Positions 48,084 through 58,151 of a stretch of DNA of 64,000 nucleotides are shown piece after piece. The DNA is taken from contig JAXGGA010003042.1 of NCBI GenBank assembly GCA_038373865.1, positions 45,901 to 109,900 on the forward strand. The letters are read 5' to 3'. Both the position numbers and the translations under genes were made by a program. The stretch comes from Uloborus plumipes (taxonomy: Eukaryota; Arthropoda; Arachnida; Araneae; Uloboridae). The notes below the pieces were generated by a model. It worked only from the letters and a program-made list of their open reading frames with translations. It was not told the DNA's origin and did not search any database. How positions within the stretch are numbered: the first letter of the stretch is position 1; each line of letters begins with the position of its first letter.

Positions 48084-49541
48084 CATGGTTCTTTTCACCT
48101 TCAAAACTTCACCTGAAATTTTAAGTGAAATGAGGTGCATCTTATTTACCGATTTTCTGAGTCACGCACGTAACACTACAGTTATAATTTTGAGAAAAAA
48201 AATAGAATTATCCTGCCATAAAAATTTGGCCTTTAAAATAATCCATAATATTCACGGTTATAATATGAAAGAAAAATAAAATATTAAAAGATATTTTAAT
48301 AACTTCATCTGAATGTATTGCTACACTGTTAAAAAAAACCTGAATTTTCAGGAAGATTTTTACTAATTTAACAGTGAATTTCCGTTTTCGTTTCAAAACA
48401 GAACTTTTCCTTGAAAAAACGGAACTATTCCGTGAATTACCAAGTTGGAGAAACAAAAAACGGAATTTACCCGGTTTTGTGGTTGAAATATAACCGAACA
48501 AGAGAGTTAGAGACAGTCTGAAGAGACTTGGCGCGTGCGCAGAAACGACGTCGCCAGCATCAATGATTCATAACTGAATCAAAGTGCGCAGCAAAAGTAA
48601 CGCAAAGTCATCGAGAATTAATATGCATGTTTAAGCTTCTGTGAAAGTGACTTGTGTTATTCGCATTAGCATGGAAAAGAGGACATCTGTGTCTCGTCGT
48701 TTGGATAGCTACTTTACAAAAAACATCACAGTCGAATGTTATTTTATCGTGTTCCTCAGGACGTTATTATGTGTGCCATTTTGTTTCAATTTGAAAATGC
48801 TTCGTCGAAGAGCGTTGACTATTGTTATAGCATTCGAAGAAGAATTATTCCAGGATTCTGCGTAGTTAATCAAATTGACTATAACAATAATTTGGATCTT
48901 TTCATGTGATTATTCGGTATCCAGCATTTCCTCTAGCTCAACATTTTTAAGAAGACTTCGTTTATCGCAATGGATAAAATCAAAATGGGCAACAAAAGGG
49001 CGTGTTAGTATATTTTAAAATCTACTCGCTCTATTGTTGCCTTTTTTGAGCAACAAAAATTGAAAATTTTTATTTAAGAGGTAAGAATTTTTATTTTTGT
49101 TACTGCTATTTTTATTTTAATCTGAGTCCAGACTTAACAGTTAGTTATTTCATGATGTAAACCAATTGTGCATTTTAGTAGTTGCATGTATAAACTTACT
49201 GGTGCTGAGGGTTAGTAAAATTTAGTGAAATGATTTTTGTAATTTTATATCAAGATTTAAAAGCTTAGTTTCAAAACTTAGCTTTTTTACTTTATGACTT
49301 TACTTCGTTAATGTGACGAAATTAATGTTATCAAAACTACGAAAATGATTGTCAAGTTGACGATACTAGGATAAAGAAATATTTCGCTACATTTGACGAA
49401 ATTCATCCCCAAAAAAATGACGAAATGTTCGCTCGGGGTATATTCTTGGAAGTGATTTCATCAAAAACAAAGAAAATTCGTTAATTTTGAGAGTGCATTT
49501 CTGAAAGTGTTGATCACTATGAACACCATAACGTAAATATA

Positions 49542-50758
49542 CACTGAAGTGACAAAAGTCATGGGATAGCAATATGCAAATTTTCAGATGGCAGTAGCAT
49601 CGCATAGAACAGGTATAAATGCGCAGTGCTTTTACAGAGCTTTCATTTCTGTTCAAGTTATTCATGTGAAGAGGTTTTAACGTGATGATGACCGCACGAC
49701 GTGAATTAACAGACTTTGAACGCGGAATGTTAGTTGGAGCTAGACGCATGGGTCATGCCATTTCGGAAATCGTTAGAGAATTCAACATTCCCAGATCCAC
49801 TGTGTCAAGAGTGTGCCGAGAGTATGAAATTTCAGGCATAACATCCCACCATGGACAGCGCAGTGGTCGACCGCCTGCACTTAAAGATCGAGACCGGCGA
49901 CGTCTGCAAAGAGTCGTAAATTCTAACAGACAAGCAACACTGCGTCAAATCACCGTAGAAATCAATGTGGGACGTACAATGGACGTGTCTGCTAGAACTG
50001 TGCGGAGAAATTTGGATTTCTTGGGCTATTCCAGCAGAAGACCGACTCGAGTGCCTTTACTGACAGAACGACATCGCTTGCAGCGACTCTCGTGGGCACG
50101 TGAGCATATCGGTTGGTCCCTAGATGAATGGAAAACCGTGGCCTGGTCCGATGAGTCACGATTTCAGCTGGTAAGAGCCGATGGTAGGGTTCGAGTGTGG
50201 CGCAGACCCCACGAAGCCATGGACCCAAACTGTCAGCAAGGCACTGTTCAAGCTGGTGGTGGCTCCGTAATGGTGTGGGCTGTTTTTCATGGCATGGACT
50301 TGGTCCTCTAGTGCGACTGGACCGAACATTGACTGGAAATGCTTATGTGCAGCTACTTGGAGATCACTTGCAGCCATTCATGGACTTCATGTACCCAAAC
50401 AACGATGGGATTTTTATGGATGACAATGCGCCATGTCACCGGGCCACAACTGTTCGCAATTGGTTTGAAGAAAATTCTGGACAATTCCAAGGAATGATTT
50501 GGCCACCTAGATCGCCCGACATGAATCCCATTGAGCATTTATGGGACACCATCGAGAAGTCTGTTCGTGCCCAAAATCCTGCCCCATCAACGCTTTCACA
50601 ATTATGGACGTCTATCGAGACAGCATGGCTCAATATTCCTGCAGAAGACTTCCAACGACTTGTTGAGTCCATGCCACGTCGAGTTGTTGCACTTCGCCGG
50701 GCAAAAGGAGGGCCGACACGATATTAAGAGGTATCCCATGACTTTTGTCACTTCAGTG
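49542..50758 (+). mobile_element. Tc1-like element B (1,217 bp)
   Basis: Exact 27-bp inverted ends start CACTGAAGTGACAAAAGTC and finish ATGGGATA, flanked by TA at 49540-49541 and 50759-50760. The element contains one transposase gene occupying most of its length. Perfect ends and a nearly intact gene suggest this is among the youngest insertions in the window. Confidence 0.95.
49685..50727 (+). pseudogene. Tc1-like transposase (DD36E spacing), single frame break
   Basis: The first ATG of the frame is at 49685 (a second ATG follows immediately). The order is: N-terminal helix-turn-helix (ISEIVREFNIPRSTVSRVCR), a GRPPAL hinge, a second DNA-binding segment (VSARTVRRNLDFLGYSSRRP), the first catalytic Asp in TVAWSDESRF, GGGSVMVWAVF, then a frame change near 50280-50290, then the second Asp in FMDDNAPCHRA and the Glu in SPDMNPIEHLWD, ending GGPTRY at 50727. 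Thirty-six residues separate the second Asp from the Glu, which fits the DD36E Tc1 subgroup (Incomer, from memory) better than DD34E. The frame change looks like loss of one T from a T run after GTGGGCTG, because the +1 frame resumes the expected text at once. No other stop was found. With about 347 codons the length is normal. Confidence 0.93.
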
Positions 50759-51457
50759 TATATGAAAATAAAGGAAATCAGTAACAATACAGGATTTTTT
50801 TTTTTTAAGGAACCACGAATGTTTCAAATTCAGAAAGGAAAAAAAGAACTTTCGGAAGAACTTAATTTTTATTCAAACATAAGAGAAAATATTTTTAAAA
50901 GAGTGCACCTTGTTAATACTTTTTAATTTTTTGAAGTTATGCGCTCAGAAATACTATGCATTGATCAGTCCATCTTCAAAATATTTGAGTATTTTATGCG
51001 AGATTGATGTAATCTTTTCAAAAAAATCATGTTATTTTAATGAACTAAAATTTTTAATGAAAAAAAAAAAGCCAATTCTTGTATTGCTTTAGTATTTTTT
51101 TTAAAGGCAAGATGTTTAAAAGTTTGAAGTATATGAGCGGATATTTTCAAACTTTTTCTAAAAAACAAAATTTGTAAGAGTTTTAAGTTTACATTTTTGC
51201 TCATCATTTTGTCTTATATATATAATTATCTGGTGAGCTAGTTTACGCTCCTTTTTTAATTGCTCTATTTTTCTGTTTCTCATTTTCCCATATTTTAATC
51301 ACCCACATTTTTACGTTATAGGCTTATACCAATACGCTTATACTTATATATGCACGATGGAAAATTATTGAAATTTTGCAAAATAAACAAGCGCTTTTAT
51401 AGCAGCTTAATATTAATAGCAAATAATATATGAAAGTTTAATAAATTAGTCCTTTAA

Positions 51458-51656
51458 GTGGCGCAAAATGTGTAGATTGGAAAAAACAACAAATGAACAA
51501 ATTGAAATTTTAAGAAACTTTAGAGAAACATTTGAAAATTTACGAAACATGTTTGTTCTTTTTATATGTTTATATTGTTTCGTAAATTTTCAAATGTTTC
51601 TTAAAATTTCAATTTGTGCATTTGTTGTTCTACACAATCTACGCATTTTGCGACAC
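51458..51656. mobile_element. hairpin element at TTAA (199 bp)
   Basis: Almost the whole segment folds on itself: GTGGCGCAAAATGTGTAGAT pairs with its near complement at the right end, and the match continues through TTGAAATTTTAAGAAAC to a short loop near 51550-51575. TTAA borders both sides (51454-51457 and 51657-51660). The ends do not start CCC, so a piggyBac origin is less clear than for its neighbour. The open frame at 51468-51737 crosses both elements and is not a gene. Confidence 0.65.
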
Positions 51657-51660
51657 TTAA

Positions 51661-51884
51661 CCCTCTCGGCACCCTGGACCTCATATGAGGCTCCTACTTT
51701 TGAACTCAATTTTGGAAGAAGTAAACACTTAAAATGATTTTTTTTTTTCACTTAGGAGCCTCATATGTGATCTACATGAATAGGTGGAGTCACTGACGGA
51801 AAAAAAATCATTTTAAGTGTTTACTTCTTTCAAAATTGAGTTCAAAAGTAGGAGCCTCATATGAGGTCCAGGGTGCCGAGAGGG
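51661..51884. mobile_element. piggyBac-like MITE (224 bp)
   Basis: The ends CCCTCTCGGCACCCTGGACC and the inverted right copy are exact over the first 20 bases and match on through TCATATGAGGCTCC and beyond, so the element is nearly one hairpin. TTAA flanks both sides (51657-51660 and 51885-51888). A TTAA duplication with CCC ends is the piggyBac signature (family knowledge). Confidence 0.85.
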
Positions 51885-52769
51885 TTAAAGGACTAATTTA
51901 TTGAACTTCCATAGATAATTTGCTATTGATATTAAGCTGCTATAAAAGCGCTTGTTAATTTGCAAAATTTAAATAATTTTCCATCTTGCATGTATACATA
52001 TAAGTCAAAGCATATAGGTATAAGCCTATAACGTATAAGCGGGGATAATAAGAACCGAAAAAATGAAGAACGGAGAATTACGAAACGAAAAAATGCCTAA
52101 CGGAAAAATGACGAACGCTCCGTTCGTAATTAACTTTTTTCTAACTAATTTCTCCGTAAAATCACGGAAATATAATTAACAAAACGGAAACACTCCGGCA
52201 ACTCAGCTGCCGTATATTTTTTCGTTAATTTCAGGAAATTTTTTTAACAGTGTATTTGCAAGAAAACAGCATCAGAATGTCACACACGTAACGCTGAAAT
52301 GACCCTAATATTTCTTATTTTTAAACGCTTAGGCAGCCTAAAACTCAGTTACACTCTCTGTTTCCTAAATAAGTATAGCCTCCAGAACTTGCTTACAAAC
52401 ATCATTGTGGATCCTTAAAAGTTAACAGAAAAGTCTTTAAAATTTGAGAAAAAAACATTTTTTACTTGCATTTATTATTAATATTAATGGATTCAGGTTA
52501 CCTAAAGGTAATACCCCCCCCCCCCAAAAAAAAAAAGAAATTTAAATGAAGAGCTTGAACATTGTGAATCTATTATTTTTGACGGGCTATTTGTTACTGG
52601 GCGATTCTCTGTAAACTCGTCATTTTTCACACGAAATCTGTCCGGGCACGGTTTTTTGAAATGTTCGTGTAATTATAATACTATTGCTCAGAAAATGAAT
52701 CTATTACTGTGGTTTGAAAGAGGGCCAATTGAAGTTTTTGTTTTTCTGATAAATCATGATAGGGGGTAA

Positions 52770-52800
52770 GTCCCCAGCCTAGTATCACTAGGCAGGGGAC
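52770..52800. other. conserved hairpin inside R2
   Basis: GTCCCC-A-GCCTAGT, loop ATC, ACTAGGC-A-GGGGAC. It is the counterpart of the R1 hairpin at 1366-1396, with the pairing arms unchanged and the loop and mismatch bases different. Confidence 0.75.
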
Positions 52801-52841
52801 TGTGCCGGGTCACTGTGTTTTTGCTATTTGTTGCGTAATAT

Positions 52842-53288
52842 ACAAATACAAATACAAATACAAATACAAATGTGGCGACCAGCAGCAGGCTCTGGGCCCA
52901 ACTTGGCTGGTCCTAGTCAACTTTAAAGACCCCAATGAAGATCAATGGCCCTCTTAAAGCCATCTACTCCATTGCTCTTTACCGCCTCTTCCGGTAAGCT
53001 GTTCCAAGTTCCCACCACCCTGCTAAAATAGTAATTTTTTCGAATTTCAAGATTAGCCTGAGATTTAAACAGCTTAAAACAATGACCCCTTGTCCTGCTT
53101 TCCGTGCGAAAATCTAACCCCGTAACATCATTCATTTTAATAAATTTAAACAACTGAATCATGTCCCCTCTGGCTCTCCTTCGCTCAAGACTATACATAT
53201 TAAGCATTCTAAGTCTGGAATCATAGTCTAAATTAGAAAACTCATTTACTAACCTTGTAGCCCTTCTTTGTACCCTTTCCAATAAATT
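52842..53288 (-). mobile_element. 5'-truncated LINE (jockey/CR1 group), tail only
   Basis: On the minus strand this is the end of a LINE: C-terminal coding text, about 50 bp of 3' untranslated sequence, then a tail of repeated ATTTGT units (52842-52871 on the plus strand). AATAT flanks both sides (52837-52841 and 53289-53293), a target duplication as expected from target-primed integration. The 5' truncation is typical of LINE copies. Confidence 0.87.
52923..53282 (-). pseudogene. C-terminal fragment of a LINE reverse transcriptase
   Basis: The 119 codons, from MERVQRRATRLVNEF to RAIDLHWGL, match the region after the reverse transcriptase domain in jockey/CR1-type LINE proteins: the VQRRATRLV start, LEYRR-like SLERRRARGDMIQLFKF, SRTRGHCFKLFK, and NSLPEEAVKSNGVDGFK. 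The catalytic part and the endonuclease are absent because the copy is truncated, so the apparent Met is internal. The frame is intact over the preserved part, which suggests a fairly recent insertion. Confidence 0.88.
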
Positions 53289-54105
53289 AATATCTGAAAA
53301 ACTATTGGAACATAATTTGTTACAAGACTACCTATAAATTTAGGCACAAATCCTGGACATAATAACTAATATGTTTTATAATTAAATTAATTGACATTAA
53401 TAAAATCACTTCCCAGACGACTGTTTTTGTAACAACCCTGATGCATACTTTCATCACAAATGTGGCTCTCAAACTAAAAAGTGGCGTTTCAACACCGTTC
53501 TCGGCGATTTCGGCAAATTCACTGATTATTTTAAACTTCATGTCAAAAAGAATTTGCAAAAGTTATAGATTTTTCGTATTACAGCTTTGAAATTGTTGCA
53601 GGGGACTGTTTGGAAAAACTCCGGACAGAATTTACATGACAATTTTAAGTTTTAGAAATACGTAATTACCGTAAAATGGGGTGAATCGGAACACTTTTCA
53701 GCTTTGATTGTAAAAAAAGCAGTTAAAAGATTTTTTTTAATTTGATTTTTTGGGTAAAAACTTCGGTCTTGCTTTAATTTGATATTCCAAGCGAAGACAA
53801 AGCATTTTGAACAATTATTATTAAAATATATAGGAAATTATAGGTGTTCCGAATCACCCCGCTGATAGGGGTCAATCGGAACACATGTTAAAATTTTTAT
53901 TTTTTTTTTCTATTTAACCTGTAATAGGTCTCACAAACATGAGTAATATTGATGGGGGAGAATAAGAACAGATAATTACTGTCAAATAAATGTATAATTT
54001 CAATACCAGTAAACGTGTATAATTTGTTAAAATTCAAAATAATTTTGAACTTATGAAAAATGAAAAGTAATTTTAAGAAATGCTTTTGAATTGAAATACA
54101 AAGAT

Positions 54106-54498
54106 TTAACATGAATGGAAGTCACTCATGTCGTCCACAAATATTTACTTGTCCTTAAAACTAGCAATTGTGGCTTGACTTAAGTTTTTTCATAACATCT
54201 CCTGGGATGAACTCTGCTTTTTCTTTAGTTTCTTGAAATATCTGAGTTTCGGGGATTGTCCTGAAAGATTTTTCCTCTTATTCATCACTGTCTGTGTGCT
54301 GGATTTTTACTACATGAAATCTATGTGACTTTCCCCCTCGTATTTTAAGTAAAAAGAAGTTTCCTGGAGAAAAAATCTTTTGAAATTTGCAACTTTTTGT
54401 CATTCTAAGATCTAGTTGCTCACGAGAAGGGATAAACAGTAATAAATCCTTGCCCTTGTCTTGTTTAGAAGAGTTGGGGTTAGAATCTTGATTTTTCA
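54106..54498 (-). pseudogene. X4 transposase-like remnant (best-preserved copy)
   Basis: Minus-strand text KNQDSNPNSSKQDKGKDLLL, FIPSREQLDLRMTKSCKFQK, IFSPGNFFLLKIRGGKSHRF, HVVKIQHTDSDE is continuous here, unlike X1 and X2, which have a frame change after RMTK. A TAA follows DSDE as in all X copies. Beyond it, SFRTIPETQIFQETKEKAEF, IPGDVMKKLK and, after one frame change, IASFKDK and IFVDDMSDFHSC remain readable to a final TAA. The text beyond the shared stop is still protein-like, so the stop was acquired in a coding ancestor before the copies separated. The family suggestion (pogo-like C-terminal region) is an unverified resemblance. Confidence 0.5.
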
Positions 54499-54664
54499 AA
54501 CAGTTTCCTTCAAATAAGTTTGAATTGAACAACAGAACTAAGTGTTCCGATTCACCCCGCAAATTTTTTTTCGATGGCATTTTGCAGAATTCTTCATTTT
54601 TATGACACAATTTATAAAAAATGTAAATTCTAATGTGGTATTCTGTTGTTCAGATACATGTATA

Positions 54665-56374
54665 GGGTGAGTTCTGGTAAGTGCGTCCACGGGGTAAGTG
54701 CGTCCACTGGGAATTATATGAACACTGTCTTGAAATGGCTTCTGCAACACATCGACTATGTTAGATAACTGTCTAATGATAATTTCAATAGGTAGAATTC
54801 AGGCCTGGATTCAATAGACGAAACACAATCAGGGATAACTTAAATGTCTTCAAAAAAACTCTTAAGTAAAGATTGAGAAGGTTTTGTTTCAGATTCTCTT
54901 GTAGTCATACCAAGCAATTGAAGTCAAGAAATGCAAGTTGTTTCTTTTGAGTAATAGCTACTAATAGCATACATGGGGTATTTTGATCAAATACTCTAAC
55001 TAAAATTAATTTATATGACGGTACGCACTTTCCCTTTCTTTAAAGTAAGGTGGGGGTAAGTGCGTACCATTATGATGGGACAAGTGCGTACCACTATCAT
55101 GAGACATATGCGTACTATTATGCGGAGCAAGTGCGTACCATTATAATGAGGCAAGTGTGTACCATTACGTGGAAAATCCGACTCTCGTAATTCACCTTTA
55201 ATTTTGCGTATAACTCTTTTATAAACCGATTATAAATCCGATGTCATTTCCATTAAGTATTTATATTAACATTGAATGCGGCATAAGATTTCAATTTTAT
55301 TCATTACCTCTGAAATATATTGACTTTTAGATATCAGTTAGTAAATTTATCCTTGAAAATAGCGATCATAAGCTTTTTCTTAATTTAAACCAGATTGACA
55401 AATGAAGCAATGAAATTAAGTGAAACACTAAATAAGGAACCAACTGATTCAAAAAACGAAGGTGGAGTAATGAATAAATTATATTAAGAACACCTTGTGA
55501 AAAACTATTTGAATGTACAAAAAAAAAAAAGTACACGTATCACATCATGATAAATTCTTTTCTTTTTTTTTTTTTTTTGCTCTTTATTTTGTGTTTTTTC
55601 TTACTGCTACTGATTTTAATAAGAAAAATATTTTAAAACCGTATTTATTCAACAAAAAAAAAAAAAAAAAAGAAAAGGAAAAAAAAACTAAACGTTCACT
55701 CAGGTCACCTAACGATCCACCATACAAATAGAATTAAAGAAAATCACAGGGGTACGCACTTACAACAAAGCTAATGGACGCACATGTCTCATCTTACATT
55801 TAAGAAGGGGTAAGTGCGAACCCTGGCTTAAACACAGACTGATTAATGTATTTAACCAAAATAAACTATGTAGACTATGAGTGATTATTACTAAATAAAA
55901 ACAGCTTACATTTGCTCACTTGGTCTTATTAAAAGGACAGAGGAAGAATCACAGACATAACTCTCTCAATCTTCAAATCACAGTTGTTCGCAAGACACGT
56001 GGGATATCACTGATTGCGTTTCATCCATGCAAACAAGCGCTGATCTCTAGTATTAGGAATTATCCCAAGGCAACTACCTAACATATTTAATGTGTGCCAG
56101 AAGTTTTTTCCTGCTCATATTTACATAATTATAAGGTGGACGCACTTACCCCGCTAGGTAGGGAAAGTGCGTACCTTAGAATAGGTGTCATAAACCAGGT
56201 CACAAAACCTATGCTTATAGTTTATTTGACATATTATATGCTTGAAAATCTTAGTAAAGGATCTGGAAAGAAAACTAAAAAAAAAATTGTGAGTGTACAA
56301 GCTTTTTCAACAGAGCAGCAGCCCTGAGAACATGAACTTTGAAAAAAAGGGTACGCACTTACCAGAACTCACCC
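54665..56374. mobile_element. Y: 1,710-bp TA-inserting element inside X4
   Basis: The ends GGGTGAGTTCTGGTAAGTGC and the inverted right copy match over about 23 bp, flanked by TA at 54663-54664 and 56375-56376. The motif (G)GGTAAGTGCGTACC or GTCCAC is reiterated: twice in tandem at the left end (about 54677-54706), five decayed direct copies at about 55056-55165, and others at about 55019, 55750, 55808, 56139, 56165 and 56351 in both orientations. At about 56139-56175 an inverted pair surrounds CCCCGCTAGGTAGGG, the same layout as CCCCGCTGATAGGGG in X. No convincing coding text was found (the frame at 56094-56327 is unrecognised). The X1 sequence around 8129-8131 gives the empty site. Confidence 0.88.
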
Positions 56375-57284
56375 TAATTGAAACATACCACTCTTAGTTT
56401 TTAAATATAAGAAGGTTTGTTCTTGCATATGAAGTTTTGCAGTCTATGGAAATGTGATGTTTTCTAGCATTCCACGTGCAGCCCTCCTTAGAAGCCAATA
56501 GCGTTGCCAGATTGACAAAAGTAATTTTTTCCTACTTCCTATGATTTTACCTTACTAAAAAAAAATTCATAGCGAAAAATACCCAATAGTATATTTATGA
56601 AGAATTTCTTTGTACTGTCGGGAAGTTTTGTTCCGATTGACCCCGCTGTTCCTATACACCCCATTTTACGGTATACCTTATTTCATAAGAAAAATATAGC
56701 TTCATTATTCTATTTTTAGATATTAATTGCCAAATTTATATAGTGTTAATAGGTTTTTTGAAATACTATCTTTAACAGTTAGACTATGGGATTGGGACAG
56801 CCAGGGGACTGTGTTTTGGGGGCTTAGATAATTTCTAGAAAAAAATTTTAAATTGTTATCACTCCAAATACAATTGGGCCACAAAGTATTAATGCTTTAC
56901 TTGTATTAAGAGCGATAATTACTTTATTACACTTAATTAGTTTTAAAATACTCGGTCCGGACAGCCAATTACCAGTTTACCGAGAATCGTCCTACTACCA
57001 ACTTTACTATGAGACTAGTATGTTTTCATGCTTACATCGTTTATCCTGGTTTCCAAGTTTTTATTGAAAATCTCCTGCTTTTTATAAAATGTGGGGTAGT
57101 TCCCTTTATTTAGAGATTTTTAAGGGGAACACGCGGAAGGGAATATCGATGTCAATATATTTTCACAAGCAGTTTTTTCCTACTTTATTTCATTGAAGAA
57201 CAGATGGACACCATGCCTAAAAGTTTTCAGCAAAACGTCTGTAAATTTTAGAAACGAAAATCTTGCAGTCTTGCAGCAATTGTA

Positions 57285-57790
57285 GCCATAAGCGTAGCGT
57301 TGGGGGGCACAGGGGGGCACGTTCCCCCCCCCCCCCAACTTGATGGACACTGAAAATTTAGAACCTAAGGTTTTGTAAAATCGAAACGAAAATCATAATC
57401 AGAGTCTCATTTACAGTTTTTTTTTTTTTTCATTAATTTTATTTAAGTATTATACCCGCATGTTTGAAAATGTGGGGAGGAAATATAGGCCCACTGTTAA
57501 AATTTTCAATGTTTGGCTCTTTATTTTTTTCGAAACAGGGACGAAAATCTTGAAAAAGATTGCTTCAGTTTTCGTTACCGGTTATCCACTAACGTAGCCA
57601 GAATTACCGTCTGAAAGGAATTAGTTTAGTCAAAACAATCTTTAGGATTGCCAATAATGTTAAATAAAAAGCCTCTAAAGGGTGTGCCCCCCCCCCCCGT
57701 GCGCGATATTTTATCCTGACTTTCTCCCTCCATGATTATTATACTACTAAAATAATAATTCGGAGAAGTGTGGAATCATAATTCATGCTA
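57285..57790 (+). repeat. repeat Q, copy B
   Basis: This aligns by eye with 45715-46150 (see copy A). C runs of 13 (57324-57336) and 12 (57687-57698) bases sit at the positions of shorter C-rich runs in copy A. It starts after GCGTAGCGTTGGGGGGCACA. Confidence 0.7.
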
Positions 57791-57903
57791 TTTTGTATAA
57801 GGCAATGAGAAGCAAAGGAAAAATTCAAGTTTTGAGGAAACACGTTAAGAGAGCAGACCTTAGGTAGGCTTTCACTGGAAAAAGGTTTCTGAGTCATGCT
57901 ATA

Positions 57904-58151
57904 CTGCCGTGCTAAGCACAAAAGTCGTATCTGCACTTTTTAACAAAATTGAGTTATCTCCACCAGGTGGCTCTTTATGACGTATTTTACCTAAATACAA
58001 AATTATACAGTCATTTGAAAACGGGAAATATTTTTTTAAAAATTCTGAAAAAGTTTCATCTGAATCAAATTCATGATGGCGCAAAACTTTAAATAGTGTT
58101 TTCTCGGTTTGAGTGCGACTGCAAATACCACTTTTACGCTTAGCACGGCAG
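57904..58151. mobile_element. MITE with CTGCCGTGCTAAGC ends (248 bp)
   Basis: CTGCCGTGCTAAGC is exact and inverted at the two ends, and the match continues imperfectly (AAAAGTCGTATCTGCA versus AAAAGTGGTATTTGCA). TA flanks both sides (57902-57903 and 58152-58153). A 95-codon open frame on the minus strand (57899-58186) spans the element; because it covers the TIRs and extends past both ends it is treated as chance. Confidence 0.78.

Larger units (their letters stand above)
51313..52034. repeat. palindrome centred on TTAA, opened by two insertions
   Basis: The outer arms (about 51313-51457 and 51885-52034) are inverted copies, meeting in AAATTAGTCCTTTAA and its complement. The centre is TTAA, and two separate hairpin elements sit there (51458-51656 and 51661-51884), each bordered by TTAA. 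Confidence 0.8.
48324..52252. mobile_element. CACTG-ended TIR element with nested insertions (3.9 kb)
   Basis: The left end CACTGTTAAAAAAAACCTGA and the inverted right end CACTGTTAAAAAAATTTCCTGA match over about 14 bp exactly, then imperfectly, with TA at 48322-48323 and 52253-52254. Both subterminal regions are rich in ACGGAA / TTCCGT phrases. It contains Tc1 element B (49542-50758) and a palindrome (51313-52034) with two further insertions. After these are removed about 2.3 kb remains, without a recognised gene. Confidence 0.65.
53669..56671 (-). mobile_element. X4: X element inside R2, split by Y
   Basis: Inverted CCGTAAAATGGGGT ends are flanked by TA at 53667-53668 and 56672-56673. Read on the minus strand it follows X1, interrupted by Y (54665-56374). 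Without Y it is about 1.29 kb. The GGGGT-NAATC-GGAACA motifs are at the expected positions (for example the inverted pair around CACCCCGCTGATAGGGGTCA at about 53855-53874). Confidence 0.9.
52599..56992 (-). mobile_element. R2: R element carrying three later insertions
   Basis: The ends (GGGCGATTCTCTGTAAACT at left, a slightly decayed inverted copy at right) are flanked by TACT at 52595-52598 and 56993-56996. Read on the minus strand, the sequence follows R1. It is interrupted by a LINE tail (52842-53288) and by X4 (53669-56671), which itself contains Y (54665-56374). R1 shows the uninterrupted sequence at both R2 sites (about 1328-1332 for the LINE, and the TAATTATACC-type text near 943-950 for X4). 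Without the insertions R2 would be about the size of R1. Confidence 0.88.

Noticed and set aside
50353..50787. Minus-strand frames opposite Tc1 element B
   Set aside because: They are shadows of the transposase coding strand.
54538..54750. Open frame across the Y-X4 border on the minus strand
   Set aside because: It is created by the Y insertion joining two unrelated sequences.
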